NCBI GenBank assembly: GCA_943737045.1
Contig: CALSFV010000130.1
Coordinates: 1-64,000 of the forward strand
Length of the DNA: 64,000 bases
DNA from: Parapristionchus giblindavisi
Taxonomy: Eukaryota; Nematoda; Chromadorea; Rhabditida; Diplogasteridae
Direction of reading: 5' to 3'
Shown: piece by piece, positions 28,201 through 44,188 of the stretch
How the letters are laid out: each line of letters begins with the position of its first letter
How positions within the stretch are numbered: the first letter of the stretch is position 1
Made by a program: the position numbers and the translations under genes
The notes under the pieces: model-generated
Database searches by the model: none
Told to the model about the DNA's origin: nothing
Seen by the model: only the letters and a program-made list of their open reading frames with translations

Positions 28201-31200
28201 CAATTAGTGATAACATCAGAAGGATTAAAAGAAAGACCTCGAGTGAAACCAGTTCCTCCTCCAAAACCTCGATTGGATGGTTCATCATCAACTCCTATTG
28301 TAGATGCAGATGGTGTAGTTATTGGTAAATGTCGTCCTGCATTGATTTCAGTGAAATCAGAAGATACACCAGATGTAGAGAAGTATCATCTATTCAATTC
28401 ATCTATTCCATATACATTAACTCTTCGAAATGTATCAAATGATTCATATTCAACATCATCATTACCACGTGAAGGAAGAGTAGGTGAAACAATAGGAAGA
28501 AGGAAATCAGTTGATATGGTACCTCGTAAAAGATTACCATCACCATCATCATATTCATCACAAGATCATTCAATATCAGCTACTACACCTGATCAAGGTG
28601 ATCTATTTGAATATGTATTAAGAAGAAGATCAATGAGTCAAGAAAGAAGTGCATTGAAGAATAAAAGGAATGATACAAGAAGACAAACACAACCAGTTAG
28701 ATTCAATGTTCCTCCTTCTCCTTCTAATCATAATCATTCTTCTATTGGATCTGCTCCTTTTCTATTTCATGATGATAATGAAGATATTGTATCTGAATCA
28801 AGATCTCTTCATGATGGAATGGATAGATTAGATAATCTATCATCTATATCATCTGAAGTTGATAAGAATATCGATGATTCTCTTTCTCCTGATGATCTAC
28901 CCCCACCACCTACAGTATCCTCTACAGTATCCTCTACACTACCTACAGTATCTAAGAAGACTCCACCCCCACCTCCACCTAAACCATCTAATCATGTTAT
29001 TAGTATACGAACAATGTTAATGGAAAGAGAAATAACAATGAAGAGAGGAGATGAACGAAGATCTGTTGAGATCAAAGCTGTCCCATCACCTACAGTACCT
29101 ATTCATGCTGTTTCCCCATCTACAGTACCTGTCCATACAGTATCACCGTCTATAGTGCCCACTCCTACAGTAACCCCATCTACATCATCAGAGAAGAAAG
29201 AAGATAAAGAGGTTACGGTAGCAGTTACGGTAGTTCCTAAAGATTCTCCTCCATATATTGATGATTCACCAAAATCATCAAAAGGTGAATCAGAAGATAT
29301 ACCTTCAACATCAACAATAACTACAAAAGAAGGATTACGATGGACTGATTTCTAATCTTTATTATTCTATTTCTATCTATTCTTTCATTCACAATTTGTT
29401 ATCTACACCATAGCACGAGTTTATCTCACTGCACTACTCTCACTCAATAGATAGATATAATATACGGGTCATATTCATTTCCATTGCTTCTTATTCAATG
29501 TGCTTTATGTGGTATAGTGATTGCTATAGTGAGAGCTTCTATCTGCCATATTCATATATATTATTGATTGGTGCTTAATCGTTCCCAGTAGATCATTGAT
29601 TGATTGATTCATTTGTTTCCCAGTTCATATTATTAATCATTCTTTCATCGTCTAATAGGTGACGAGTGTTCATTATTTGTATATAGGGTCTCTTTCATTC
29701 TTCTTCTTCTATTCTTTTCCATCCCATTTACATTCATTCTCTTCTCTTTCATTCAATTCATTCTCTTGCCACTTTTGTTGCTCATTTTGTTCTGTAGATT
29801 ATTAGGAAGATTAATAAATATTTATATATTATATATTGTAATCAATCGTTATTGTATACAGTATGATATGCGAGAATGAGAGTGGAAGTATACTGTAGAT
29901 TAGAGAACGATCAATATTCTTGCAGGAGAAATCAATCGATCCTCATGTGAAGAATCTGATTATGCAAGAATTCAAAGAAGAAAAGTTATCGTTCAAGGAG
30001 TTAATTCAACATTCGTAACGTTCGTACAGAAATCATGAATATTGATCGAGATAGAAAGATAGTGAGAGAGATCAAAGATTAATAGTGAACAATGGAAAAA
30101 GATCAACGATCATTAATACATAAATGACGATTCAAAACGAAAGAGAATAGATAAAGAAGAAAGATAAAGATGAAAGATCAATTGAGTTCGTAAGATCTTT
30201 TCTTCATTATCTGCATCATATAGATGTCGATTATCTCAATCTCTTCCTGGTCCAAATTCTCTCATTCGATCGATATCAAGTGATTCAGGAGAAGGAACGA
30301 TCTGTAGGAGTTATGCACCATCAGGTTCAATCAGGATTACTGTATCTTTATCGATCGATTGATATTATAGAGACAAGTCTTCATAAAAGAGAATCATCAG
30401 AGAATAATGAATATCAACCAAAGAGAAGAAATGAAATAGATGATGAATTTCCTCCTTATATTAAACCTCCTTTAATAAAATCTGAATCATTCCAATCCAC
30501 TTCTACTAATGTATCTATTTATTAATCATTTATTTATTTATTATTGATACTATCTTTATAGGATAAGACTCTAAACATTATTCGAGAATTTTTATCAAAT
30601 GAAAGAACATCCGTGAGAGATCTTAATATCTTATCGGTATACGGTATTCATTCTAATTAATCAATCAATATATTCTTCCATAGCATTCATATGAATCTCT
30701 CAATGGCCAAAGTGGATGTAGAGTTATTGATGAAGCAATTACTCTCTTCAATCAATTATCTACATTATCCAATCAATATCTACCAGAATTGGAAGAAGCT
30801 ATCGATCCATGGTAGATCAATACATACTACAGTATCTACATCATAGATTACTGTATTCAGGCAAGGAGTGATTGGAATCTCTCATCTTCTTCTTCGTATA
30901 TCTCATAATTTGATATCATTATATGATAGACTACTTGATCAACTTCCAGTCTTTCTCTCAGCTCTTGATCAATGTTCATTATCTAATCAATCATTTTCAT
31001 CTCTTATTAGGTTTATATATCTAAAATATCTAATCAATAATAAATCGATATTTAGCAAAGTGATATCATCAGATGAATGTTATATAACAATGAATTGGTT
31101 GATAATTCGTTCATCATCTCGATTAATCTATTGGCCTCCAGTTATAGCTACTATAATAGAATCATTATTAGGACAAGGAATTGACGATGAAACATCAATT

Positions 31201-33014
31201 TCAGCAGCTAGAATATGCCTAGATAAGGTATTATTCATCTATATTCATTAACTATTATCTATTCATTTGAGGTATCATCATTCATTGAAAAGACTTCCAA
31301 AACACGATTATCTCTTTATTCATTTGTTATTCTTCTTCAAATTGAAAGTGATCTCAATCTATCTGCTACACTCACTCACCCACATAGAGTATACAATCTA
31401 TCTATTAATCTATGATCTTTGATCTTTGATCTTTTAGAAATTAATCCGTGTAGGTCGTGTAGAAAGAGGAACTCGTCGTGGTTTAGTTTCTCGTCTATTT
31501 CTTCTTTTCAATGATTGTATTCTAATTGCTAATCGATATCATGGAGATCATTCTAATTCTTTATTCAAAGTTAATCTACACTTACCTTTGAAAGGATTAT
31601 TGGTATCTTTGTTTGATTTATCAAGATTGAAAATGATCTTTGATCTTTGATCTTTCAGTTTGAAGAAGGTGATTCATATAAGATCACAGGTCGATCATCT
31701 GATTGTATTACTCTATATCATCAAGATACATGTGTTGCATTTGCTACTTCATCTAGAGAAGAATGGTTGAATGATATTGGAGAATCCGTTAAGGTATTCA
31801 AAAGATCAAAGATCAATATTCATTTGTCACTTAAGGCTGCTGTGAAGAATCGTGCAGAACTTCCCCCAATTCACATTGATTTGAAGAATGGAGAAGAAAA
31901 AGGAGAAGAAGAGAAAAAAGAACCATGTAGATCTACCAAATCACCTGTAGAAAATGATAATGTATGTACCTTCATTTTACTTCGTTTAGTATTAATGGAA
32001 AATAAACATGTATTGAACACTCTTTTTAAGCAAAAATATACTCATAATTTTTTTTCTCAAAATTATAATATTGAATGGATGAGTAATTGGTTGATTTAGC
32101 CATCAACTCCTCGTAAGATGAGTGCAATAGAGATATCATGGCATAGATCATGTAGTATTGGATACGATGATTGGATTAAGGTTTCATATATAAAACTATC
32201 CATAGATACGAAAGACTATTTAGATGACTACTACATTCAAATCTGGTTATATGCTTCGTAAACTTCGTAATTCATCAGGATGGCAGAAATTATGGATTGT
32301 TCTTGCAAATTTCTCACTTTTCTTCTTTAAAAGTCATGAGGTAAATCATTATATATTAATTGTAACAATTCTCGTCATATACAAAAATCACACAAGGTTA
32401 TTCTTACAGGAAAAAATTCCTCTTGCAAATCTTCCTCTTCTCGAGTATTCCGTATGTATTCCTACACTACAGGTTAGATTACTGTATCTACATAAATCAA
32501 TCAATATCTCTTGTGTTGAAATCCTTGCATGATCACGAATACAAGTATAATCATGCATGATTCGACATTCCATGCATGATCATGCATGGAATATCCATCG
32601 TTCGTGATCATGCATGGATCTTCCGTGATCATGCACGAATTTTCCGTGATCATGCATAGAATGACAGAATCCATGCATGATCACGGATAATCCATTCACG
32701 ATTCGAGTATTTTCCATGCTAGATCATGCCATTAATTGCACGAAATTTACTTGGATCATACATGGATTCAAACACCTGAGATATTTATTCTTCTTAGGAT
32801 GAAATGCCATACGAACATGTATTCAAACTTGTCTTCAGTACTCATACTTATTTCTTCCGTGCAGATAATCAATACAGTATGATAAGGTTTGATTCAATAG
32901 ATTCGATTAAATCGATATATTGATTATATTTGTAGATGGATTGAATCAATAAGACAATCAACACTTAATCGTCGTCCTGTAGATGCAATAACTGCATTAG
33001 CTCTTCATTTATAG
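22240..33014 (+). CDS. FARP: FARP-type FERM/RhoGEF/PH protein
   Basis: Scaffold and Rho-family exchange factor of the FARP1/2 (CDEP) type, related to C. elegans FRM-3. Common exons: 22240-22362, 22584-22688, 23137-23261, 23949-24069, 24342-24442, 24573-24660, 24828-24923, 25010-25069, 25188-25256, 25492-25586, 26676-26744, 27066-27181, 27350 onward. If the last runs to the stop at 29353-29355, the protein has 1057 residues: FERM (about 20-275, with YLFTLQIRRDL and KVRKLSFKRKKLLIKLHPD), FERM-adjacent domain (about 296-350, GSSFRYRGRTHKELIDY) and a long Ser/Thr/Pro linker with proline runs. A donor at AAAG|GTGAAT (29284/29285) joins in frame to 29926-30014, 30195-30324, 30371-30510, 30562-30636, 30684-30811, 30861-31010, 31056-31227, 31438-31602, 31659-31793, 31836-31961, 32100-32180, 32224-32340, 32410-32472, 32798-32886, 32936-33014, giving 1613 residues with RhoGEF (about 1155-1329) and two PH domains. 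The 29284 donor is inferred. Confidence 0.85.
25587..26675 (+). other. 1.1-kb intron in the FERM-adjacent domain
   Basis: By far the longest intron in the FERM half; most neighbours are under 250 bases. It is AT-rich with poly-A/T runs and a few GC-containing islets (for example near 26508-26570). It may hold an old element, but I could not find matching ends. No coding exon seen. Confidence 0.5.
29285..29925 (+). other. Optional intron holding the FERM-only stop codon and 3' UTR
   Basis: If the GTGAAT donor at 29285 and the TTGCAG acceptor ending at 29925 are used, these 641 bases are spliced out and the reading frame continues into the RhoGEF half. If they are retained, translation stops at 29353-29355 after GLRWTDF. 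The exons after 29926 contain no in-frame ATG until the middle of the RhoGEF domain, which argues that they are not an independent gene. Confidence 0.55.
32508..32780. mobile_element. ATGCATGATC-rich MITE, copy A (in FARP intron)
   Basis: A 273-bp element whose ends are inverted (CTCTTGTGTTGAAATCC at the left, CTCAGGTGTTTGAATCC reading in from the right). The interior is built of repeated short palindromic words such as TGATCATGCATGGA. A second copy of identical length lies at 40291-40563. This copy lies in the intron between the exons encoding PH domain 2, flanked by ATAT on both sides. Confidence 0.75.
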
Positions 33015-33300
33015 TATATTGTGATAGATCGTATCTATCTATTCATTCATTGGTCTCACTATATATCTTTTCTCATCCATTTGCTCATTCTTATATTCAC
33101 TTAATCTCAATTGGTTACATATTCCCGTGATTTTCTCAAGGAAACAATTTAATCGTATCACAATTAATATAAAGTGATTATGATATACACTCTAACTACA
33201 ATATATACATTTATCTATGAGATGCAAAGAACCACAATAGTATAAAGCACATGATAAATCAACCAGTATAAACAATTAATTGAGATAAATATGTATATAA
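33015..33300. other. Short convergent intergenic region
   Basis: 286 AT-rich bases between the stop codons of FARP (+) and PIG-X (-). It must carry both 3' ends. No additional feature seen. Confidence 0.6.
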
Positions 33301-34266
33301 TTAATAATAGTAAAGGGTCTTACATAAATAAATAATAGATAGAATAAGAATAGTGAAAGTAATTCCAACAACAGGATATATCATTGTCTTATCTCCAGTT
33401 GGAATAGAAACAGTAATAGAAGAAGATGATGAAAGAAGAGGAAGAATAACCCATTTTGGAGCAAATGATGAGACTGATTTCACTGATGCAGTATGACATA
33501 AATGAAGTGAATGAATAGTATAATCAACAGGACAATCAATCAATATACGAGGAATGGATATAGTAGTCTCTCCTTTTGATGATGATGGATGATATCGAAG
33601 ATGAATTGGAATTGTAAAGGAATCAGAAAGTATAAACTGTTTACGTGTCATTGATGTTGATGCAATTGAGACCTGAATAGATTGATACATACGATATTAC
33701 AGTATACATAAATACAGTATACAGTAATAGATGGATACAGTAATAGATTCACGGATACGGTATTACAGTATACATAGATAGATACAGTAATAGTTTAATG
33801 GATACGGTAGTACAGTATACATAGATAAAGTAAGAAAATACCTGATGTGACTTGGATAAATGAGCAGGTGCTTCAATATCAAAATAATGACGAGAATGGA
33901 ATGAATGACGATATAGAGATGAATTGATACTGTAACTATATAATATAATCAATAATATTGATTGAATTGAATGAACCTATCCGAATCGATATACATTCCT
34001 TCAGGTACAGTAAGCATATACAGTACTCTACATTCTATTAATCGTTCAATACTACCAAGACTAAGTGAGACAGTTAACTGACGATGGAGACCTTCTCCAT
34101 TTAACTAAAACAATATGAATAGATATGATAGATATGAATAGATGACCTTCATTGATAGATCTCTCTTATTCATCTTATTCAACCATTTACACTCTTCTGA
34201 AGATATCACAACCAATAATGTATAGAAAAGAATACAAATGGATACTATTCGATTAGAATATACCAT
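33301..34266 (-). CDS. PIGX: PIG-X, GPI mannosyltransferase I stabilising subunit
   Basis: Partner of PIG-M, which adds the first mannose to GPI-anchor precursors in the ER lumen. Exons 34266-34147, 34104-33977, 33929-33842 and 33672-33301 give 235 residues, close to the family length. The start ATG immediately follows an acceptor-like TTTATAG and opens a signal peptide (about 1-25). The lumenal part contains the PIG-X/Pbn1 signatures GEGLHRQLTVSL, a P-x-G-x-Y-I-D stretch, EAPAHLSKSH and IPIHLRYHPSS. A single C-terminal membrane helix at about 211-229 ends with a short tail, as in other PIG-X proteins. Third or fourth gene of a same-strand run with nekl-3 upstream. Paralogy with the yeast Pbn1 group is the only real alternative. 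Confidence 0.8.
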
Positions 34267-34584
34267 CTATAAATGAATCAATGAATAGAGTAATATTTAC
34301 TCTAGTATATTCACAGTATATTATGTAAGGATGTATTGACCAAGTTCTTTTACACGTGTAGATAGACAGAAGTTCTTGAAAATTAAATTTATGAATATAA
34401 TTTGAATCGATAATATGAAAGTATTTGTTCATCGGGAAGATAAATACAGTAATGATTGTACAAATATTGAATGAATAGATGAAGAATGAATAGTGACCAG
34501 TATTGATATACGAATGGCTCATTCACTAATAAATGGATGAAAGAATAAATGGAGTCAATATATCTATTATTATTCTATATTGTA
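34267..34584. other. Intergenic between PIG-X and NEK kinase
   Basis: 318 AT-rich bases on the minus-strand gene run, with an 89-codon frame of no recognisable character (34253-34522). The spacing is compatible with either an operon or an independent promoter for PIG-X. Confidence 0.5.
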
Positions 34585-34812
34585 TTATGGTACAGGAATA
34601 GGTTGAGGAGATTGTCCACTGAAGTGACTATTCATTTGTTCAGCCAATGATAATACCTATAATTCATTTATATCGATCAAATGAATGAATTCTATTCATA
34701 CTTCATGTGTATTTGGTCTTTTATCCGGATCAGCCAGAATACATTTAGATACTAATCCACGTAATTGTTCACTATAGATATCGGATGGAAGAGGAGGATA
34801 ATCACATTGCTG

Positions 34813-34865
<53 letters not shown>

Positions 34866-36183
34866 TTAAACAGATACCTGAATCTTTTTGCATAATGAAT
34901 AAAGATTTCTTTTATCTCCATAGAAAGGTGATTGAAGAGCAGCTAATTCATATAGAAGACAACCCATTGACCACATATCACTCTTGAAGTTATATCCACT
35001 CTCTTGAATCCTCTCCGGAGACTAGAAAAGATCAAAGATCAAAGATCAGAGATGAAGATGAGACTGACCATATAATAAGGAGTTCCTACAAGTGAATGAG
35101 CAGCAGTTGTACGAGATGAAAAGAATCGACCTAATCCCAAATCACCCAATTTAACAATTCCTGTTGAAGTAATGAAGACATTGGCTGGTTTGATATCTGA
35201 ATGAGAAGAGATACAGAAAGATCAAAGATCATGTTAAATGCTTGAAAGATTAAGATCAAAGATCACATTTCCAATATAGTAACATTCAAGTAATTGAGTA
35301 CCTCTATGCATAATTCTTCTACTATGCATATGATGAAGTGCTCTTGATAATTGTACAAAGTATTTCCATATTGCTTTCTCTGGAATAAGACGACCTTCTT
35401 TCTTGAAATGCTGAATGAATACAGATGAATTAGTTGAATCAATTCAATGAATATAAACTTACTCTAATCATTCTACTCATATCTCCAGCCTCAGCCAAAT
35501 CAAGAACTATATTCAATTGATTATTATCAATGAATGAAGCATAATAACGAATGATATTAACATGATCCAGTTGTCTACAATATATATACTACAGTCATTC
35601 CAAATGATATTCAATATCTATATTAACATATTGATCAATCAATGTTATGAGGTTATGTTAAGAGTAAGATAAAGTACCTGAGTAGATCAATCTCTTTCAT
35701 GCAATCTTGTCGAGCTTTTTGATCCATCATCTCGAAGACCTTTATTGATTATAGTATTGGAAAGATAGAGATAGAAGAAAAGATGAAAGATGAAATGAAT
35801 ACCTGAATCTTCTTCAATGCAACATCAGTTCCTTCTTTGATTGGATATCCAGATAGAGTTGAAGTAAACTTCGCTCTCAAAGATCAAAGATCAATCTATC
35901 ATATTATTTATCAATCAATATTATGTCAGAATCACACAAATAATCGTCTATTAGTCTGGAAGAAATATCATAAACGTGACTCGAATTATAAAGATTAAAT
36001 TACTATGATCTTCGCACAAGTCCATTTACACACTAACTACATATTATGATGTTTAACTACATTCTAATATTTAAAAAAAAGTAAAATAATAGATAATAAC
36101 CTGAATACTTCAGAGAATTGTCCTTTTCCAATCTTTTTATCAATCTTGAACATATTTAGATTCCATTGAGTATCCCCTTCCAT
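34585..36183 (-). CDS. nekl-3: NEK6/7-type serine/threonine kinase
   Basis: NIMA-related kinase of the NEK6/NEK7 subfamily (C. elegans NEKL-3), active in mitosis, cytoskeletal organisation and endocytosis. Exons: 36183-36101, 35875-35803, 35739-35678, 35574-35463, 35410-35302, 35196-35069, 35021-34878, 34809-34702, 34656-34585; 296 residues against about 302 in human NEK7. Visible motifs are the Gly loop [17 protein letters not shown] (catalytic Lys), [10 protein letters not shown], the DLG form of the DFG motif ([11 protein letters not shown]), the activation segment [13 protein letters not shown] and the C-lobe signature [15 protein letters not shown]. As in NEK6/7 there is no C-terminal tail beyond the kinase domain. 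An untranslated exon is likely at 36264-36313. The ATG lies three bases after CATTTAG. Confidence 0.93.
34813..34865. repeat. (CAAT)n microsatellite in a nekl-3 intron
   Basis: About 13 uninterrupted CAAT units in the short intron between the two last-but-one kinase exons, beginning right at the acceptor side on the minus strand. Longer than the two- to four-unit ATTG/CAAT runs seen in many other introns here. Confidence 0.95.
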
Positions 36184-36794
36184 TGTCTAAATGAGGAAAG
36201 AATAGATAAGTATAAGATTATAATGAATGAATGAATTAGAAGAATACAATACAATATACTTACTTGATGTTGAATATCCAAAGTAACTGGATAATGACTG
36301 GCGAAAATTGTAACTGTCAATAAGAAAATGAGTTAAAAGATAGAAGAATGTGATGATAGAATGAAAAGAGAAGAGAATGAGAGAGTACCAAACAGGTCAA
36401 TGAAGGAAAAGATATCGATAGATGAATAGAGATTGAAGAATGAATGAATGATAATGAAGAGATACATTGAGACAATATGTTGTATAAAGAAGAGATGAAA
36501 GTGTCATAGAGACCATGGAAGAAGAGGGAGAGGGAGAGGGAGAGAATAAGGAGAGGGAGAGGGAGTAGAGTAGATGGTAACCATAGTAACTTCCCCTACT
36601 ACATTAAATATCTAAAGTATATGATGACTAATCCAATTGTTTAAAATGTGAAACTATTGATTGATTCAATGATTACTTTATGATTCTTTACAAGGAATAT
36701 ACAAAGATATAATACAATTCATAATCTATACATAATATAGCAATATATGAAACATAAATAAACTAACAATGTACAACATATGAATGAATACCTC
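36184..36794. other. Region between nekl-3 and the HAP40-like gene
   Basis: Contains a probable non-coding first exon of nekl-3 at 36264-36313 (acceptor TTGACAG, donor GTAAGTA, minus strand), then AT-rich DNA with two GGGAGAGGGAGAGG tracts at about 36525-36565. No other gene seen. Confidence 0.5.
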
Positions 36795-39452
36795 TTATGG
36801 AGAAAGAATAGGAGAATCATCCGAATCACTGAATATAGATAATCATTAATAATAATCAAAAATTAAATAGAATATATTAAAGAATACAGTAATCCATATA
36901 TACAGTACCTGTTGACTTTCTCTCCAATATCAATATTAGTTGGTCTTCCTTCTTCTTTTTGTCTATTGACATCTTCATTCTTCTTCTCAACTTCTTCTTC
37001 ATCTATTCGTATTTCATTCAATCTCTTTCTATCTTCTACACTCTCTTCATCATCTTCATCTATTCCATTATCATTCTCTTCTTCATCATCATCATCTTCT
37101 TCTTCTCCTTCTTCATCTCTATAAGGTAATTCATCTTCATTCAATAATCTTCCCATTCTCCATGACATATCCATATTATCATCTCTTCTCCCTATTCCCT
37201 TCCCTTCTTCATCTTCATCTTTCTTCTCCATTCCAACAATCGTTTCTTGTGATTCAGATAGATCATTATATTGATTCAATTGAATAGAAGATAATATAGA
37301 TCTAGATGATTCATTTCTTAATCTCCATCCATCATTAACAATATGGGAAGGATCACTACATAATTGAATCATCTATAAATATCAAAGATATAATACAAAA
37401 GAATAATAGAATATAAACGAACACGTTTAGAATGTGGAGGGAACTTCTCCATTTCTTCTTCATCTTCCATTATCTCAATAAATGAATCTGTCTAAAATGA
37501 TGAAAATGAATGAATGAAAGAGAAAGGAAGACTAGATCATTATATATAATAATATTGTGTATTAGATGTCAACATATCAAGTAATATAGTGTTGTATGCG
37601 GATATAATCATGAACTAATGAAATAAAATAAAGTGAATGAACCTGTCCATAATATATCATCCATATAATATCTTTGACTTTCCAAAATAATGATCTATCT
37701 AGACATGATTCATCAGGAATATCATTCCAATTACGATTACGTTTACATTCATTCTTAATAATTCTATTATATTCTATGGAATATCAAATAATCATATGAT
37801 ACCTGTGATTTTTCAATGAATTTCATTGAATCTTCTTCTCTTTCTTCTTCCATTAAAGTGTAATTAATCTGATAAATCAATAAATATTCATCTATTGATA
37901 TGATATAAGATAAGTATGATAAATACCTCTGCGGGATGAAGTCTACTATACATTTCATACATTATTTTATGTCTTCCAGTAACTTCATAAGGCTGAAATC
38001 AATATCGATAATAACATTATTCATAGGGTAGACCGCAATTTGGGTTTTTTTTTGGTTTGAAAACCTGACCGCATTAAAAAAATCTGTAACGTAGCAATTC
38101 GAACTATTATAGAAAAAGAAAGAAAAGGAGAGACTAAGAAATGAGTTGTGTTAGAAATTTTTCTAAGAAAAAAAAACATACTTTATTTTTTTTGGATATA
38201 TTATATTTTTAATAATGATTTAAACAATTAAAATAAGGAAACTAACACTGAGCATACATAGAATAACTGCTGTACATATCTCACATTCAATGAGAATCAT
38301 TTTACTCAGAGGGGATCTACAAAGAATAATGATAAAGATCAAAGATCAAAGATCAAAGATGAATAAACATACTCTTCTTTCGATTTCATACACATCATCC
38401 ATAGATCATCTAACAATCCTAATGAAGTATACCAATTATCTCTTTCTGCATGAATATGAATCAAATGGAAATATGCTATTGACTATAAAGAGTACATCTT
38501 ATGATAATCAATCGATAATCTACTCAGAATACAGTACTAGAGATATTGAAAAGAATGATTAAACATACTTGACTCATCATTTCTCCTTCAAGTAATCTAG
38601 ATGCTCTTTCATAGAATACAATACTACTTTCTTCATTATGTCTCCATTTACTCGTTGCCTCTCCTGCTTCTAAGGAAATTATTCCAGCCAACTTTAGATC
38701 CTACAACATTAGATACCTTCAATGATAATTATATATTATATAGATACATTTAACATCATCGCTTGATGGATGGCCTTATTGAATAGATCTTCAGCTGAAG
38801 AAGATGATATCGGGGATACTGTAAAAAATCAATATCTATAAGAGTAGGAATGATCTGGGTGATACTGTAATCAATCAATATCTATAAGAGTAGGAAAGAT
38901 ATCGGGAATACTGTAAAAAATCAATATCTATAAGAGTAGGAATGATCTGGGGGATACTGTAATCAATCAATATCTATAAAGCAGGGATGATATTAGACAT
39001 ACATGGAGAGAATTGGAATGAATCAATATATCGTGAAGTTAATCTAGCAGCCATGTGAAATTCCTTTCTTGCTTCATTTCTCTCCACTGGAGTTATGCTC
39101 TTTCCATTCAAATACAACTAAAATCAATCAAAGTACAGTAATTAACATATTATCGATTAATTTACCTCTCCTATTTCTTCGTGAATGCAGCTAGCTTGAT
39201 GGTCGTTATCAAGGTCTCTATAATATTTGAGATATGATAATCAATCAATACTTCATTCTAGTACAGTATTCAACCAGTCAACAAATCTACAGTAATCTAA
39301 AAATGAATATACCTCATCTCAGCACTCAATCCTTTCAACCAATTGATTACTTCATGAGTTTCCATTCTTGGTTTGCCTATTCTAATCTTTTTCAATTTAT
39401 CTTCCCTATATCTAACAAATTCCAACCATGGATTTCTAGATGATGAATTCAT
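36795..39452 (-). CDS. HAP40 (F8A)-like huntingtin-partner protein
   Basis: Exons: 39452-39313, 39217-39166, 39117-39003, 38818-38748, 38700-38569, 38482-38373, 38316-38247, 37992-37927, 37868-37803, 37753-37643, 37491-37423, 37372-36909, 36828-36795; 1500 nt, 499 residues. The ATG directly follows CTTACAG. The N-terminal half is helical and TPR-like. It resembles HAP40, the obligate huntingtin partner, by eye: FVRYREDKLKKIRIGKP compares with the human YRLVSNKLKKRFLRKP region, followed by an EA.KEFHMAARL helix, a DLKLAGIISLE helix, a YERASRLL helix and an ILIECEICTAVILCMLSP segment like human RCEVSRVLLLLLL. The C-terminal 160 residues are mostly a Glu/Asp-rich tail absent from human HAP40 (371 residues). 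It lies 146 bases downstream of MED22 on the same strand. HAP40 is my best assignment, not certain; another TPR adaptor is possible. Confidence 0.6.
38819..39002. repeat. Tandem repeat in a HAP40-like intron
   Basis: About three to four imperfect copies of a unit of roughly 45-50 bases containing GATACTGTAA, ATCAATATCTATAAGAGTAGG and a GATCTGGG or GATATCGGG end. The unit includes an acceptor-like stretch (rc TTTTTTACAG), so the intron appears to have grown by duplication of its own 3' splice-site region. Confidence 0.75.
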
Positions 39453-39598
39453 CTGTAAGGACATTATGATACTGTGTACATGTAGTTTGAAATATAATTG
39501 TACGGAATATAACCACAAATTAGCATTGGAATAAAATTCAATCAGGTCTTTTATGTATATCATCGCATATGTACAAAACAAAACAATATAAATCGTAT

Positions 39599-40272
39599 CT
39601 ATGGACGAAGTGAGAAATGATCTTGTAGTTCCTTATCAACATCAAATATAATCTTAGCCATATCAATACGGAGATCATTATGTTTCTTCAATTGTGTACG
39701 AAGCTTCTCATCACATTCAGCCTATAATGCATGGAAAATATATTATTGATAGTCATTAAAAATTTACCTCAGCTTTCGAGATTGATTCAGTGAGGAAATT
39801 AAAATCGTGAAGAATGAGAAATTCCTTGAGATCATTCGTTAACTTTTGTAGTTCATCACAAGCTCGAACCTTGAGCAATAATGATATAGTTCATTACAAT
39901 ATAGTCGAGAGAATTTGATTTAAAGTAATAAACTAACAATTAATGAGTCGAGAGAATTTGATATAAAGTAACAAACTAACAATTAATGCAGCTCTGACTC
40001 TCATTTCATACTTTGTCGTTGAATGTTCAGCCATTCTTCCATTTGGACTCCTATGTACAGATTCTTCTTGATTAATCTGAACTAAACAATTAAATAAATA
40101 AAACATTTGAAAATATAGAAATAACCTTTGCAGCACTGATTAGATTCATGAAGTTTTCATTGAGAGATCGGATATTGTCTTTTAACCTTCTTTTGTATTC
40201 TTGAATTGTGAGTACTTTAGACGCATTTCCCTTCGATGTGTTTCCTGATGTACTTGATTTAGCGGCCAACAT
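39599..40272 (-). CDS. MED22: Mediator subunit 22
   Basis: Head-module subunit of the Mediator complex that bridges activators and RNA polymerase II (C. elegans mdt-22, human SURF5). Exons 40272-40126, 40076-39981, 39869-39768 and 39721-39599 give 155 residues, near the usual 140-200. Signatures include IQEYKRRLKDNIRSLNENF, a heptad-like second helix ending MRVRAALIVRACDELQKL, then LTNDLKEFLILHDFNFL and a final helix AECDEKLRTQLKKHNDLRID. A short upstream leader follows GTTGCAG, a possible trans-splice acceptor 8 bases before the ATG. MITE copy B lies immediately upstream, in the space shared with the divergent SCaMC gene. Confidence 0.9.
39904..39988. repeat. 43-bp direct duplication across an exon-intron border in MED22
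   Basis: Two tandem copies beginning GTCGAGAGAATTTGAT and ending CTAACAATTAATG, with a few differences. The second copy includes the real splice donor (minus strand ATT|GTTAG) and the last coding bases of that exon; the first copy duplicates that donor inside the intron. Confidence 0.85.
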
Positions 40273-40290
40273 TGTGAACTCTGCAACATT

Positions 40291-40563
40291 CTCTGGTGTT
40301 GAAATCCTTGCATGATCACGAATACAAGTAAAATCATGCATGATTCGACATTCCATGCATGATCATGCATGGAATATCCATCGTTCGTGATCATGCATGG
40401 ATCTTCCGTGATCATGCATGAATTTTCCGTGATCATGCATGGAATGACAGAATCCATGCATGATCACGGAGAATCCATGCATGATTCGAGTATATTCCCT
40501 GCATGATCATGCCACTAATTGCACGAATTTTACTGGGATCATGCAAGGATTCAAACACCTGAG
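40291..40563. mobile_element. ATGCATGATC-rich MITE, copy B (MED22/SCaMC promoter region)
   Basis: Second 273-bp copy of the element at 32508-32780, with inverted ends and interior words such as ATGCATGATCATGCAT. It starts only 18 bases upstream of the MED22 start codon and lies between the divergent MED22 (-) and SCaMC (+) genes, so it may have replaced promoter sequence. Confidence 0.78.
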
Positions 40564-40897
40564 TTACCAAATAAGTATACTTTTTTTAAATATTTCTTAA
40601 TAATTACAGATAAATATTAAAAGATTATGTTAATCTGAATCCTTAATCTGCAACACATAAACGCGCAAAAAGCAATAAATATTAACAATTGAAATATTAA
40701 ATTTAAAAAACAAATAAAATGTAACACTAGTAGTTTTGAATTTGCGAATGTACTTCTAACGCCAGTAACTCGATTGTGTACCACTAAATATTTTTGGCAT
40801 AGTGCCAAATCGGTTTTCATTCTTCACTTGCAAAGAAAATTAACTGGTTTTCTCGCACTTATTTTTCATACCTGCAGATTTTTTCTGTTCAGTCATT

Positions 40898-44188
<3,291 letters not shown>
